53,649 nt of DNA. Origin: Clostridium sp. CAG:567. GTDB lineage: Bacteria; Bacillota; Clostridia; TANB77; CAG-508. This document shows, one piece after another, positions 14,260-21,982 of the stretch. Within the stretch, counting starts at the first letter, position 1; the number at the start of each line of letters is the position of its first letter. A program made the translations under genes and the position numbers. The notes below the pieces were generated by a model that was not told where the DNA came from, made no database searches, and saw nothing but the letters and a program-made list of their open reading frames with translations. Location of the stretch: contig FR902205.1 of assembly GCA_000437855.1 (NCBI GenBank), forward strand, positions 6,336 through 59,984, in the 5' to 3' direction.

Positions 14260-15744
14260 ATGTCTTTAATAAGTGTAAATAATTTGACTTTTGGATATGA
14301 TGGAAGTTTTAATAATATATTTGAAAATGTTTCATTTAATATAGATACAGATTGGAAATTAGGACTAATAGGTAGAAATGGTAAAGGAAAAACTACATTT
14401 TTAAAGCTATTACAGGGAAAATATGAATATAGAGGAACAATATCAAAAAGTGTAGATGTTGATTATTTTCCTTTTGAAGTAACTAATAAAAATAGAATGT
14501 CAATAGAGATAGTAAATGAAATTGCTCCAAATGTTGAGGATTGGGAAATTATAAAAGAATTGAATTTATTAAATAGTGATATAGAAATTCTTTATAGAAA
14601 TTTTAATTTATTAAGTGGTGGAGAACAAATAAAAATACTTTTAATTAGCTTATTTTTAAAAGGAAATAATTTCTTGCTTATAGATGAGCCTACAAACCAT
14701 TTGGACATAGAAACAAGAAATAATTTAGTTGATTATTTGGAAAAGAAAAAAGGTTTTATATTAGTATCTCACGATAGAATTTTTTTAGATAAAGTTGTAA
14801 ATCATATTATTTCTATAAATAACACTAATATTGAAATACAGCAGGGTAATTTTTCATCTTGGAAAGAAAATAAAGACAGACAAGATAATTTTGAAATAAT
14901 GCAAAATGAAAAATTACAAAAAGATATAAATAAACTTGAAATTGCTTCAAAAAATACTGCAAAATGGTCTAATGAGGTTGAAAAGTCAAAATATAAAACA
15001 AGCAATTCAGAATCAAAGATAGACAGAGGTTACCTAGGACATAAGTCTGCTAAAATGATGAAAAAGTCAAAAGTTATGGAAGGGCGAATTGAAAAGGCAA
15101 TAGATGAAAAAACTAATTTATTAAAAAATATAGATAGAAATGATAGTTTAAAAATAATTCCAATAGGAAGTAGAAAAAGTCCATTGATTTTAGCAAATAA
15201 CTTACAAATAAAATACAATGAAAAAATAATATTCTCTCCAGTTTCATTTGAAGTAGAAAATGGAGATAGAATTGCAATAGTTGGAAAAAATGGAATAGGA
15301 AAATCAAGTATATTAAAATTGATTTTAGGTCAAGAGATACAATATAACGGAGAATTAAAAATAGCAAATGACTTAAAAATATCTTATGTATCACAGAATA
15401 CAGACTATTTAAAAGGAAACTTAAAAAACTTTTCACAAGATAATAAAATAGATGAAAGTATTTTTAAAGCAATGTTATCTAAAATGGGATTTTCAAAATT
15501 AGATTTTGATACTAAAATTGAAGAAATGAGCGAAGGACAGAAAAAGAAAATTTTAATTGCAAAAAGTATATCAGAACAAGCTAATATTTATATATGGGAC
15601 GAGCCATTGAATTATATAGATATACTAACAAGAGAACAAATAGAGGACTCAATCTTAAAATATAATCCAACACTAATCTTTGTTGAACACGATACAACTT
15701 TTGTAGAGAAAGTAGCGACAAAGATTATAACAATAGAAAAATAA
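14260..15744 (+). CDS. ABC-F ATPase, Lsa/Vga-like ribosomal-protection type
   Basis: A 494-residue soluble protein with two ABC domains and no membrane segments, the ABC-F layout. Domain 1 has Walker A 'GRNGKGKTT' (about 38-46), signature 'LSGGEQ' and 'LLIDEPTNHLD'. A charged interdomain linker (about 205-300) carries 'GHKSAKMMKKSKVMEGRI'. Domain 2 has 'GKNGIGKSS' (about 345), 'MSEGQKKK' and 'IWDEPLNYID', where the usual threonine-asparagine-histidine is changed to LNY. Overall it is closest in feel to the Lsa/Vga group that displaces lincosamide, streptogramin A and pleuromutilin drugs from the ribosome. Resistance itself is inferred. It sits just beyond the IME1 terminator and could be cargo. 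Confidence 0.8.
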   Translation: MSLISVNNLTFGYDGSFNNIFENVSFNIDTDWKLGLIGRNGKGKTTFLKLLQGKYEYRGTISKSVDVDYFPFEVTNKNRMSIEIVNEIAPNVEDWEIIKELNLLNSDIEILYRNFNLLSGGEQIKILLISLFLKGNNFLLIDEPTNHLDIETRNNLVDYLEKKKGFILVSHDRIFLDKVVNHIISINNTNIEIQQGNFSSWKENKDRQDNFEIMQNEKLQKDINKLEIASKNTAKWSNEVEKSKYKTSNSESKIDRGYLGHKSAKMMKKSKVMEGRIEKAIDEKTNLLKNIDRNDSLKIIPIGSRKSPLILANNLQIKYNEKIIFSPVSFEVENGDRIAIVGKNGIGKSSILKLILGQEIQYNGELKIANDLKISYVSQNTDYLKGNLKNFSQDNKIDESIFKAMLSKMGFSKLDFDTKIEEMSEGQKKKILIAKSISEQANIYIWDEPLNYIDILTREQIEDSILKYNPTLIFVEHDTTFVEKVATKIITIEK

Positions 15745-15836
15745 GTGTGCGACAAATTACAATTTGTAGAAAAGATTAAAAATATGAAAGATAAGAAACA
15801 AACCAAATACTCAGTTGAAGCTATTGGGAGGTAGAT

Positions 15837-16175
15837 ATGGAAAAGATATATAATAAATTAGTAAGAGATAATATACCAGACATTATTAGAGATGATAACA
15901 GAACACCTGTTACCAGAAATTTAACAGATGCTGAATATGAAAAAGAACTATATAGAAAGCTAGTAGAAGAATGTAATGAAGTTTATGAAGCGGAAGATAA
16001 TAGTGAAACTTGTAAAGAATTAGCAGACGTATTAGAGGTAATTAGAGCCATTGCAAATGTAAAAGGAAAGACTCTTGAAGATATCATAAAATTAGCAGAT
16101 GATAAAAGAAATAAAAGAGGAGGTTTTTCTAAAAGAGTATATTTAGAAAAAATCTATAAAGAAAGAAGATTTTGA
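15837..16175 (+). CDS. MazG-like NTP pyrophosphohydrolase (COG4997 type)
   Basis: A 112-residue all-alpha NTP-pyrophosphatase-fold protein. It begins 'YNKLVRDNIPDII', typical of this group and of HisE-like phosphohydrolases, and has the metal-binding 'EECNEVYEAED' followed by 'CKELADVLEVIRAIA' (ExxE...ExxD). Proteins of this kind are thought to clean up non-canonical nucleoside triphosphates. The GGGAGG site is 6 bases before the ATG. It is single-domain and too short to be a full histidine-biosynthesis HisE/HisI, and no other his gene is in the window. Confidence 0.75.
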   Translation: MEKIYNKLVRDNIPDIIRDDNRTPVTRNLTDAEYEKELYRKLVEECNEVYEAEDNSETCKELADVLEVIRAIANVKGKTLEDIIKLADDKRNKRGGFSKRVYLEKIYKERRF

Positions 16176-16250
16176 AAGATAAATTGTATACAAAAATTAT
16201 TATTTAATATATAATCAGTATAATCAAAAGAAAAAGAGAGGTTGAATTTT

Positions 16251-16843
16251 ATGGAAAAGAAATTAGAAGAGTTGAATGGATTTAAAGATTTAAGAATTGT
16301 TGATAACTTTTATCAAACATCAAGCTTTTTTCCAATGCCAACAACAGAAATTGGAACATTAAGTGAATCTGGTCAAACTAATTTAGGTTCATATTCGCTA
16401 TGCTTTCCATACTATATTGCAGGAAAGGATTATTATGCAATGCTTCTTTGTTGCAGAAACAGTTCAAATACCGCTAAAAACATTCTAAGAACAGGTAAGT
16501 GTAGCATAAACTTTATAACTGATAAGAGAAAGTATTTTAAAGAAGCGGTAAGATTAGGTTACCCAGGAGAAACAACAGAAGAAAAGATGAAAGACCTGTA
16601 TCAGAACCAATACCAGCAAGCAAAGGCATTAGTTTAGACACTGTTAAATATGCAGCTTCAAGAACTGATCCGGATGTAAAATTTACAGACGAAGCGTGTG
16701 CTAAACTTGTAAAAGTACCAAGAGTATTTTTAAGTACTGTATTAAGGGGATGTGTAGCATGGGCAAAAGAAAATAATGTTACATTGATTACAGAAAAGGA
16801 AATGGAAATTATACAAGACAAACGTAATAAAGAAAAGAAATAA
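16251..16843 (+). pseudogene. Flavin-reductase-like gene fused out of frame to a PCP_red-like tail
   Basis: The ATG at 16251 follows an AGAGAGG site. The first 110 or so codons encode the start of a flavin reductase/FMN-binding split barrel ('FKDLRIVDNFYQTSSFFPMP', 'CSINFITDKRKYF', 'RLGYPGETTEEKM') and then run to a stop at 16637. From about 16575 a different frame is open to 16843 and encodes 'DVKFTDEACAKLVKVPRVFL', 'LRGCVAWAKENNVTLITEKE', which resembles the small PCP_red domain. Intact flavin reductases are longer. I infer that a deletion joined two genes, or one two-domain gene, out of frame. The PCP_red match is by eye only. Confidence 0.55.
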
Positions 16844-16898
16844 AAACTCAAATGGACTAATATAAATATATTAGTTCGTTTTTTTATTGGAGGAAAGA

Positions 16899-17423
16899 GT
16901 GAGTAATCAAATTATAAGGGTAACTGATATTAGTGGAAGTGAAGCAACATTGGATTTTCTTGAAAATAATGTAAAGCTATTTAGTAGTAAAGCTTTTATA
17001 GGCAAAAATGGAATAACAAATGATAAAAGAGAGGGAGATGGGAAAACACCAATTGGTAAATATAATTTAGGAGTAGCATTTGGAACGCATGGTAAAATTA
17101 AATTTAGTAAATATATCAAAATAAATGAAGATTTATATTGGATAGATGATGTAAATTCAAAGTTTTATAATCAGCTAATAGACATTACAAAAGTAAAAAA
17201 AGACTGGAATAGTAGTGAACATTTAATAGAATATCCAAAACAATATGAGTATGCTATAGAAATAAAAACAAATCCTAAAAATATACCAGGTAAAGGAAGT
17301 GCAATTTTTCTACATTGTAGTGCAGAAAGGCCAACAGCAGGGTGTATTGCTATAGATGCTAAATTTATGAAATTTTTATTAGATAGAATTGAAAATGATG
17401 CAATTATATGTATTGAAATATAA
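16899..17423 (+). CDS. L,D-transpeptidase (YkuD-type) catalytic domain protein
   Basis: The start was placed at GTG 16899, 5 bases after GGAGG; the in-frame TTG upstream overlaps that site. The 174-residue product has 'KREGDGKTPIGKYNLG', typical of YkuD, and the catalytic region 'GSAIFLHCSAERPTAGCIAID', with the histidine and active-site cysteine of the H...(S)xGC pattern. L,D-transpeptidases make 3-3 peptidoglycan cross-links or attach proteins to the wall. No signal peptide is seen at this start, so export is unexplained and the protein may be N-terminally incomplete. Confidence 0.7.
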   Translation: MSNQIIRVTDISGSEATLDFLENNVKLFSSKAFIGKNGITNDKREGDGKTPIGKYNLGVAFGTHGKIKFSKYIKINEDLYWIDDVNSKFYNQLIDITKVKKDWNSSEHLIEYPKQYEYAIEIKTNPKNIPGKGSAIFLHCSAERPTAGCIAIDAKFMKFLLDRIENDAIICIEI

Positions 17424-17427
17424 AATG

Positions 17428-17661
17428 ATGTGTGGTAAAATTTCTCCTATTAGAAGGCGATTATATATAAAAAGTGAAGAAGCATTTGAAATATTAAAAA
17501 AATATAACAAAGATGAATTTCATATAAGACATGCTTTAACAGTTGAAGGTGTTATGAGATACTTTGCTAAAGAATTAAATGAGAATGTTGAATATTGGGG
17601 TAACATAGGACTATTACATGAGAATTGTATCCAGAAGAACACTGCAAGAATGGAGGAGTAT
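17428..17661 (+). pseudogene. HD-domain hydrolase remnant (N-terminal part)
   Basis: The frame encodes 'SEEAFEILKKYNKDEFHIRHALTVEGVMRYFAKEL' and 'YWGNIGLLHE', the well-conserved beginning of small HD-domain phosphohydrolases, in which 'GLLHD' is normally followed by a 'YPEEHCK' motif. Here the bases for YPEEHCK are present right after the break but in another frame, so a short deletion removed the HD aspartate region. The rest of the gene is absent and the frame runs straight into the acyltransferase. It is a gene fragment rather than a real N-terminal domain. Confidence 0.65.
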
Positions 17662-18702
17662 ATGATAGAGAGAATAAAATGGATTGACATATTAAGAGCT
17701 ATTGCAATAATATTTGTAGTTATAGGGCATACTCTTACAGAAGGAGAAGTACAAACATATTTTTACTCTTTTCATATACCCTTATTTTTCTTCATTTCAG
17801 GAATGCTTTTTAAAAATAAAGAAGAAAAATTTGCAACATTTTTGATTAAAAAAATTAAACAATTATTGGTACCATATTTTTGCTTTGGAATTGTTAGTAT
17901 ATTGATATATGCTATACTAGGAAAGTTTGCAGCAAATTCACTAGGCAGAGGAAACATAGACGGAAACATATTAATGAATGTTTTAGGACTATTATATGGA
18001 AGTGCAAAAACAGGACATTTAAAATATAATCTTCCATTATGGTTTTTACCATGTTTATTCTCAACAAACATTATATTTTATTTTGCTATTAAAATATTAA
18101 AGGAAAATAAGATTATTATATTAGTGCCAATATGTGCTGCTTTAGGATATGCTATAAATTATCATACTAATATTTCTTGTTTACCTTATGGACTAGATAC
18201 AGCTATTACAATGTTAGTATTTTTTAGTTTAGGATTCTTATTTTTTAAAAATCTCGAAAAAGCTAAAGCAATATATAACAATAAATTCTTGATTATAGGA
18301 TTAACTATTATTACACTGGCTGTAGGAATGCTTGTAGGGCTAAAAAATGGAAGAGTAAGGTATTCAGCAGATGTTTACAACAACATTTTGTTATTTTATA
18401 TTTCTAGTATATTAAGTATAATTGGATACATAGGTATTAGCGTAATAATAAATAAATGTAAAGTATTAGAATATATTGGGCAAAAAACCTTAGCGATATT
18501 AGTAATGCATAAAATGCCAATACTATTTTTTCAAATAGCTATTCCATATACTAAAAATGCATTAGCACAAAATAATTTAATTATTGGAATAGTTGTAGCT
18601 ATTATTTCAATATTATTATGTTTAGTAGCAAATATTATAATTGAAAAATATTTACCGTTTTTGTATGGAAAATGGCATAAAAATAAATCGCAGGTAACTT
18701 AG
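17662..18702 (+). CDS. Acyltransferase 3 family membrane protein
   Basis: The start was placed at ATG 17662, 4 bases after a GGAGGAG site. The 346-residue product begins 'MIERIKWIDILRAIAIIFVVIGH', the usual first helix with the conserved histidine of acyltransferase-3 proteins, and 'FHIPLFFFISGMLFKNK' follows. About ten hydrophobic helices span the rest, ending with a basic tail. These enzymes move acyl groups onto surface polysaccharides or peptidoglycan. The frame is continuous upstream with an HD remnant, which I treat as accidental. The L,D-transpeptidase gene next door also fits an envelope role. Confidence 0.8.
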   Translation: MIERIKWIDILRAIAIIFVVIGHTLTEGEVQTYFYSFHIPLFFFISGMLFKNKEEKFATFLIKKIKQLLVPYFCFGIVSILIYAILGKFAANSLGRGNIDGNILMNVLGLLYGSAKTGHLKYNLPLWFLPCLFSTNIIFYFAIKILKENKIIILVPICAALGYAINYHTNISCLPYGLDTAITMLVFFSLGFLFFKNLEKAKAIYNNKFLIIGLTIITLAVGMLVGLKNGRVRYSADVYNNILLFYISSILSIIGYIGISVIINKCKVLEYIGQKTLAILVMHKMPILFFQIAIPYTKNALAQNNLIIGIVVAIISILLCLVANIIIEKYLPFLYGKWHKNKSQVT

Positions 18703-18717
18703 TAACACCTGCGATTT
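18685..18717. terminator. Bidirectional terminator overlapping the acyltransferase stop
   Basis: AAATCGCAGGT (18685-18695) and ACCTGCGATTT (18707-18717) pair perfectly around an 11-base loop containing the TAG stop. It serves the convergent gene at 18723 as well. Confidence 0.8.
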
Positions 18718-18722
18718 ATAAG

Positions 18723-19157
18723 TTATAAATATTTTTTAAAGGTCTCAACACTATCTTCTTGCATAACAACAAAATCATTTAGAATATTTTTTACATCTGT
18801 AGCAGCATTTTCATTTTGGTTAAGTAAACGTCTTCCTTCAATAATTCCCATATTTGTACCTTGCATCAAAAGTTCTGATAACTTTGAAGTGCTGTCATCA
18901 TTCATGGTTTTCATCTGAATCCCATACCATGTCATCATTTTAGTCATTGCATTAGTTTCATGAGGTTCTTTACTACTGTAGTTTGCATATAAGTCATTAA
19001 CTCGATTAGAAATATCTTTGTATTTGTTATATTCAGTATCTAAAACGTTTTTAAATTTAGCATCTGTAACCTTATCTGAAACATAAGAAATAGCATTCAT
19101 TCCCATGGTTGCACCTTTATTAACTTCATCTAAAATATTTAAATTCTGATTTTCCAT
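18723..19157 (-). CDS. Small all-helical protein of unknown function
   Basis: A 144-residue soluble protein with no signal peptide, predicted to be mostly helical ('NKGATMGMNAISYVSDKVTD', 'NVLDTEYNKYKDISNRVNDLY', 'KMMTWYGIQMKTM', 'LSELLMQGTNMGIIEGRRLL'). The helix lengths and the met/glu content suggest a ferritin-like four-helix bundle, but I cannot name a family. A GGAGG site precedes the ATG. It is transcribed alone, divergent from mscL. Confidence 0.6.
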   Translation of the reverse strand: MENQNLNILDEVNKGATMGMNAISYVSDKVTDAKFKNVLDTEYNKYKDISNRVNDLYANYSSKEPHETNAMTKMMTWYGIQMKTMNDDSTSKLSELLMQGTNMGIIEGRRLLNQNENAATDVKNILNDFVVMQEDSVETFKKYL

Positions 19158-19289
19158 TTTTGACCTCCAATATAATATATAACTATTATTTACTTAAAGT
19201 ATAAAACTATTCAAAAATATTGAGAAACTATTTAAATTATGATAAAATAATAAAGTAGTAACAATAAACAGTTTTGGAGGAATAATAAA

Positions 19290-19763
19290 ATGAAAAAAGT
19301 TGAAATGAATAAAAAAATGAAAGAAGAAATAAGAAAAGCACAAAAGGGTGCTAAAGAGGAAGCAGGAGAATTCAAAAAATTTATTTCAAAAGGTAATGTT
19401 GTTGACATGGCTGTCGGTGTTATTATTGGTGGATCTTTTGGAAAGATTGTTACTAGCTTAGTAAATGACATAATTACACCTATAATAGGAATAATTATAG
19501 GAGGAATAGATTTTAGTAATTTAAGCATACAAATAAATGATGCTAAAATTATGTATGGTAATTTTATTCAAACAATTATAGACTTTTTAATCATTGCTAT
19601 ATGTATATTTACAGTAATTAGAACATTTGAAAAAATAAAAAATAAAAATAAAAAAGAGGAAGTTGTAGTTGAAAAACCTAAAAAGAGTGATGAGGTTTTA
19701 CTACTTGAAGAAATAAGAGATTTATTAAAAAAAGAGACTTCTGAAAAAGAAGAAAAGGTATAA
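19290..19763 (+). CDS. mscL: Large-conductance mechanosensitive channel
   Basis: A 157-residue membrane channel that opens under hypo-osmotic shock to release solutes. The first helix region 'EFKKFISKGNVVDMAVGVIIGGSFGKIVTSLVNDIITP' is the family signature; the second membrane segment is 'FIQTIIDFLIIAICIFTVIRTF'. A long charged C-terminal region ends in 'EVLLLEEIRDLLKKE', the pentameric coiled-coil bundle. An extra N-terminal Lys-rich stretch of about 20 residues precedes the usual start. The start is fixed by GGAGG 11 bases ahead. Confidence 0.93.
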   Translation: MKKVEMNKKMKEEIRKAQKGAKEEAGEFKKFISKGNVVDMAVGVIIGGSFGKIVTSLVNDIITPIIGIIIGGIDFSNLSIQINDAKIMYGNFIQTIIDFLIIAICIFTVIRTFEKIKNKNKKEEVVVEKPKKSDEVLLLEEIRDLLKKETSEKEEKV

Positions 19764-19793
19764 ATAAAATAATTTATGCAAAGGAATAGATAA

Positions 19794-19913
19794 AATGCTA
19801 CAAATGCAGTTATATTAATAATATTAAGTATAATACTTACATTAATTGGTGGAATAATACCGGCAAGAGCTGCATCTAAAAAAGATCCAGTAATTGCATT
19901 AAGAACAGAATAA
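19794..19913 (+). pseudogene. C-terminal tail of a MacB/FtsX-type ABC transporter permease
   Basis: A 39-codon open stretch with no start encodes a hydrophobic helix followed by 'GGIIPARAASKKDPVIALRTE' and stop, the end of many MacB/FtsX permeases (PAxxAAxxDPxxALRxE). A stop lies immediately upstream in frame and nothing else of the gene is visible, so this is what remains after a deletion between mscL and the small membrane ORF. Confidence 0.7.
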
Positions 19914-19983
19914 AATATTGACAATTATAAAAACAAAGGCTATAATAGTAATATAGTGTGAATTCCTATAAAAGGAGAAAAAT

Positions 19984-20145
19984 ATGTTAGCTAAAATATG
20001 GAAAAAATTATTATTATTTGTTTTAATAATTGCTTGTTTGTTTAATATAATAAATAAACTTGTTCATAAATCTTCAATGAAACAAGAAGTAGAGGCTTCA
20101 GCAGAATATATAGAACAACAACAAAAGGCTAATGAGCAAAAATAA
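19984..20145 (+). CDS. Small single-span membrane protein
   Basis: A 53-residue ORF with an AAAAGGAG site. It reads MLAKIWKKLLLFVLIIACLF and then 'NIINKLVHKSSMKQEVEASAEYIEQQQKANEQK': a basic start, one membrane helix (about 8-24) and a charged, probably helical tail. The family is not recognised. It stands alone upstream of rpmE. Confidence 0.5.
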   Translation: MLAKIWKKLLLFVLIIACLFNIINKLVHKSSMKQEVEASAEYIEQQQKANEQK

Positions 20146-20156
20146 TAAACAAAAAC

Positions 20157-20185
20157 TTGAAAAAATTTTTAAACTGTGTTACAAT
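20157..20185 (+). promoter_or_regulatory. Promoter of rpmE
   Basis: TTGAAA (20157-20162), 17-base spacer, TACAAT (20180-20185), followed by a GGGAGAGG ribosome site. Confidence 0.55.
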
Positions 20186-20230
20186 AAATAACAGTTTGTT
20201 AATAGATATTAAGGGAGAGGTGAATACAAA

Positions 20231-20431
20231 ATGAAAGAAGGAATACATCCAAATTATACAGAAGCAACAATCACATGTGCTTGTGGAAATGTAATGAAAA
20301 CAAATTCAACAAAAGCAGATATGAAAGTTGATGTTTGTTCAAAATGTCATCCATTCTGGACAGGTAACTTAAAAAGAGAAACAACTGGTGGTAGAGCAGA
20401 TAAGTTCAAGAAAAAATATGGAATTCAATAA
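20231..20431 (+). CDS. rpmE: 50S ribosomal protein L31, zinc-binding type
   Basis: A 66-residue ribosomal protein. It opens 'MKEGIHPNYTEATITCACGN' and holds the four zinc cysteines of the C+ form (CAC and CSKC), then 'HPFWTGNLKRETTGGRADKFKKKYG'. In organisms with both forms the zinc type is used when zinc is sufficient; no C- copy is seen here. It has its own promoter and terminator. Confidence 0.96.
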   Translation: MKEGIHPNYTEATITCACGNVMKTNSTKADMKVDVCSKCHPFWTGNLKRETTGGRADKFKKKYGIQ

Positions 20432-20440
20432 AAACATAAA

Positions 20441-20477
20441 AAGTGTTGTAAATTTATATTTACAACACTTTTATTTT
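20441..20477 (+). terminator. Terminator of rpmE
   Basis: AAGTGTTGTAAA (20441-20452) pairs with TTTACAACACTT (20459-20470), followed by TTATTTT. Confidence 0.85.
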
Positions 20478-20551
20478 GTATTGTACTTGAAAAAAATGCT
20501 CAATTATTGTAGAATATACTGGATTTATAAAGAAATATCGGAGGAAATATT

Positions 20552-21982
20552 GTGGCAAAAATAGAAGTAAATAAACAATTAGAAGATATAAAAAAAGTAG
20601 CATCATTAAATGAAGGTAAAAACTTAAAATACTGTATTTTGACAATGGGATGTCAGTTAAATGAAAATGATTCTGAAAAATTATGTGGAATGATGGAAAG
20701 CATGAACTACTCTAAAACAGAAAATTTATCTGAAGCAAATTTAATTGTATTCAATACTTGCTGTGTTCGCGAAAATGCAGAAGATAAATTGTTTGGTAAA
20801 TTGGGAGAAGTAAAAAAATACAAAGAAGCCAAAGGTACTATAATAGCAATTGGTGGATGTATGATGCAAGAAAAACATATTGTAGATAAATTAAAGCAAA
20901 GTTATCCATTTTTTGATATTGTATTTGGTACACATACACTTCAAGAATTTCCAACAGATTTATATAATGTGTTATGCAACAAAAAGAGAATAGAAGACGT
21001 ATTAGATATAGATGGAGATGTTATTGAAGGGTTACCAATATCAAGAGATGATAAAATAAAAGCATCTGTAACAATTATGAATGGATGTAATAATTTTTGT
21101 AGCTATTGCATTGTACCTTATGTTAGAGGAAGAGAAAGAAGTAGAGAACCAAAAGATATTATAAATGAAGTAAAAAAATTAGCAGAACAAGGATATAAAG
21201 AAATTACTCTTTTAGGTCAAAATGTAAATTCTTATTTGAGAAATGAAAAGGAAAAAGGTATTGAATTTGAACAATATGAAGGTGTTAATTCATTTGCTAC
21301 ATTATTAAGAGCTATAAATAAAATAGATGGAATAGAGAGGATACGTTTTGTTTCTCCACACCCAAAGGATTTTACAGATGATGTTATAGAAGCAATTAGA
21401 GATTGTGAAAAAGTTTGTAAATTAGTTCATTTGCCACTTCAATCAGGAAGTAGTGAAGTTTTAAAAGTAATGAATAGAAAATATACTAAAGATCAATACT
21501 TAAATTTAATAGAAAAAATGAAAAAAGAAATCCCAAATCTTACTCTTTCTACAGATATTATAGTAGGATTTCCAGGAGAAACAGAGGAAAATTTTGAAGA
21601 TACTTTAGATGTTGTTTCAAAAGTAAACTTTGAACAAGTATATATGTTTATCTATTCAAGAAGAGTTGGAACTCCAGGAGATAAAATGGAAAATCAAGTT
21701 CCAGAAAATATTAAACATAAAAGATTTGACAAATTAAAACAATTAGTAGAAAGTCAAATTGCAGAAAGAAATAAAGAATATGTTGGAACTGTTCAAAAAA
21801 TTCTAATAGAAGGAAGAAGTAAAACAAACAACAACATGTTAACAGGAAGAACAGATTCTAACAAAGTTGTGATTCTAGAAGGAAATGACAACTTAATAGG
21901 TAAAATGGTTGAAATAAAAGTGATTTCAGAACACATGTGGTACTTGAAAGGAGAAATAAAATGGCAGAATATTCACCTATGA
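20552..21982 (+). CDS. miaB: tRNA-2-methylthio-N6-dimethylallyladenosine synthase
   Basis: A 476-residue radical-SAM methylthiotransferase that adds the 2-methylthio group to i6A37 of tRNAs reading UNN codons. The N-terminal UPF0004 domain has 'TMGCQLNENDSE' and 'FNTCCVRENA', plus a third Fe-S cysteine near 'GGCMMQEK'. The radical-SAM CxxxCxxC motif is 'CNNFCSYC' with 'IVPYVRGRERSR'. A C-terminal TRAM domain closes it. The start is GTG, 7 bases after GGAGG. The stop overlaps the mutS start by 22 bases, so the two genes are translationally coupled. Confidence 0.95.
   Translation: MAKIEVNKQLEDIKKVASLNEGKNLKYCILTMGCQLNENDSEKLCGMMESMNYSKTENLSEANLIVFNTCCVRENAEDKLFGKLGEVKKYKEAKGTIIAIGGCMMQEKHIVDKLKQSYPFFDIVFGTHTLQEFPTDLYNVLCNKKRIEDVLDIDGDVIEGLPISRDDKIKASVTIMNGCNNFCSYCIVPYVRGRERSREPKDIINEVKKLAEQGYKEITLLGQNVNSYLRNEKEKGIEFEQYEGVNSFATLLRAINKIDGIERIRFVSPHPKDFTDDVIEAIRDCEKVCKLVHLPLQSGSSEVLKVMNRKYTKDQYLNLIEKMKKEIPNLTLSTDIIVGFPGETEENFEDTLDVVSKVNFEQVYMFIYSRRVGTPGDKMENQVPENIKHKRFDKLKQLVESQIAERNKEYVGTVQKILIEGRSKTNNNMLTGRTDSNKVVILEGNDNLIGKMVEIKVISEHMWYLKGEIKWQNIHL

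Noticed and set aside
14260..15744. ABC-F gene as proven cargo of IME1
   Set aside because: It lies beyond a terminator, and no right-end sequence of the element is identifiable on either side, so membership cannot be decided.
15745..15834. Open stretch after the ABC-F gene encoding a tail 'KDKKQTKYSVEAIGR'
   Set aside because: It reads like the end of a gene, but has no start, no ribosome site and no family I can name. It may be a remnant but is not supported.
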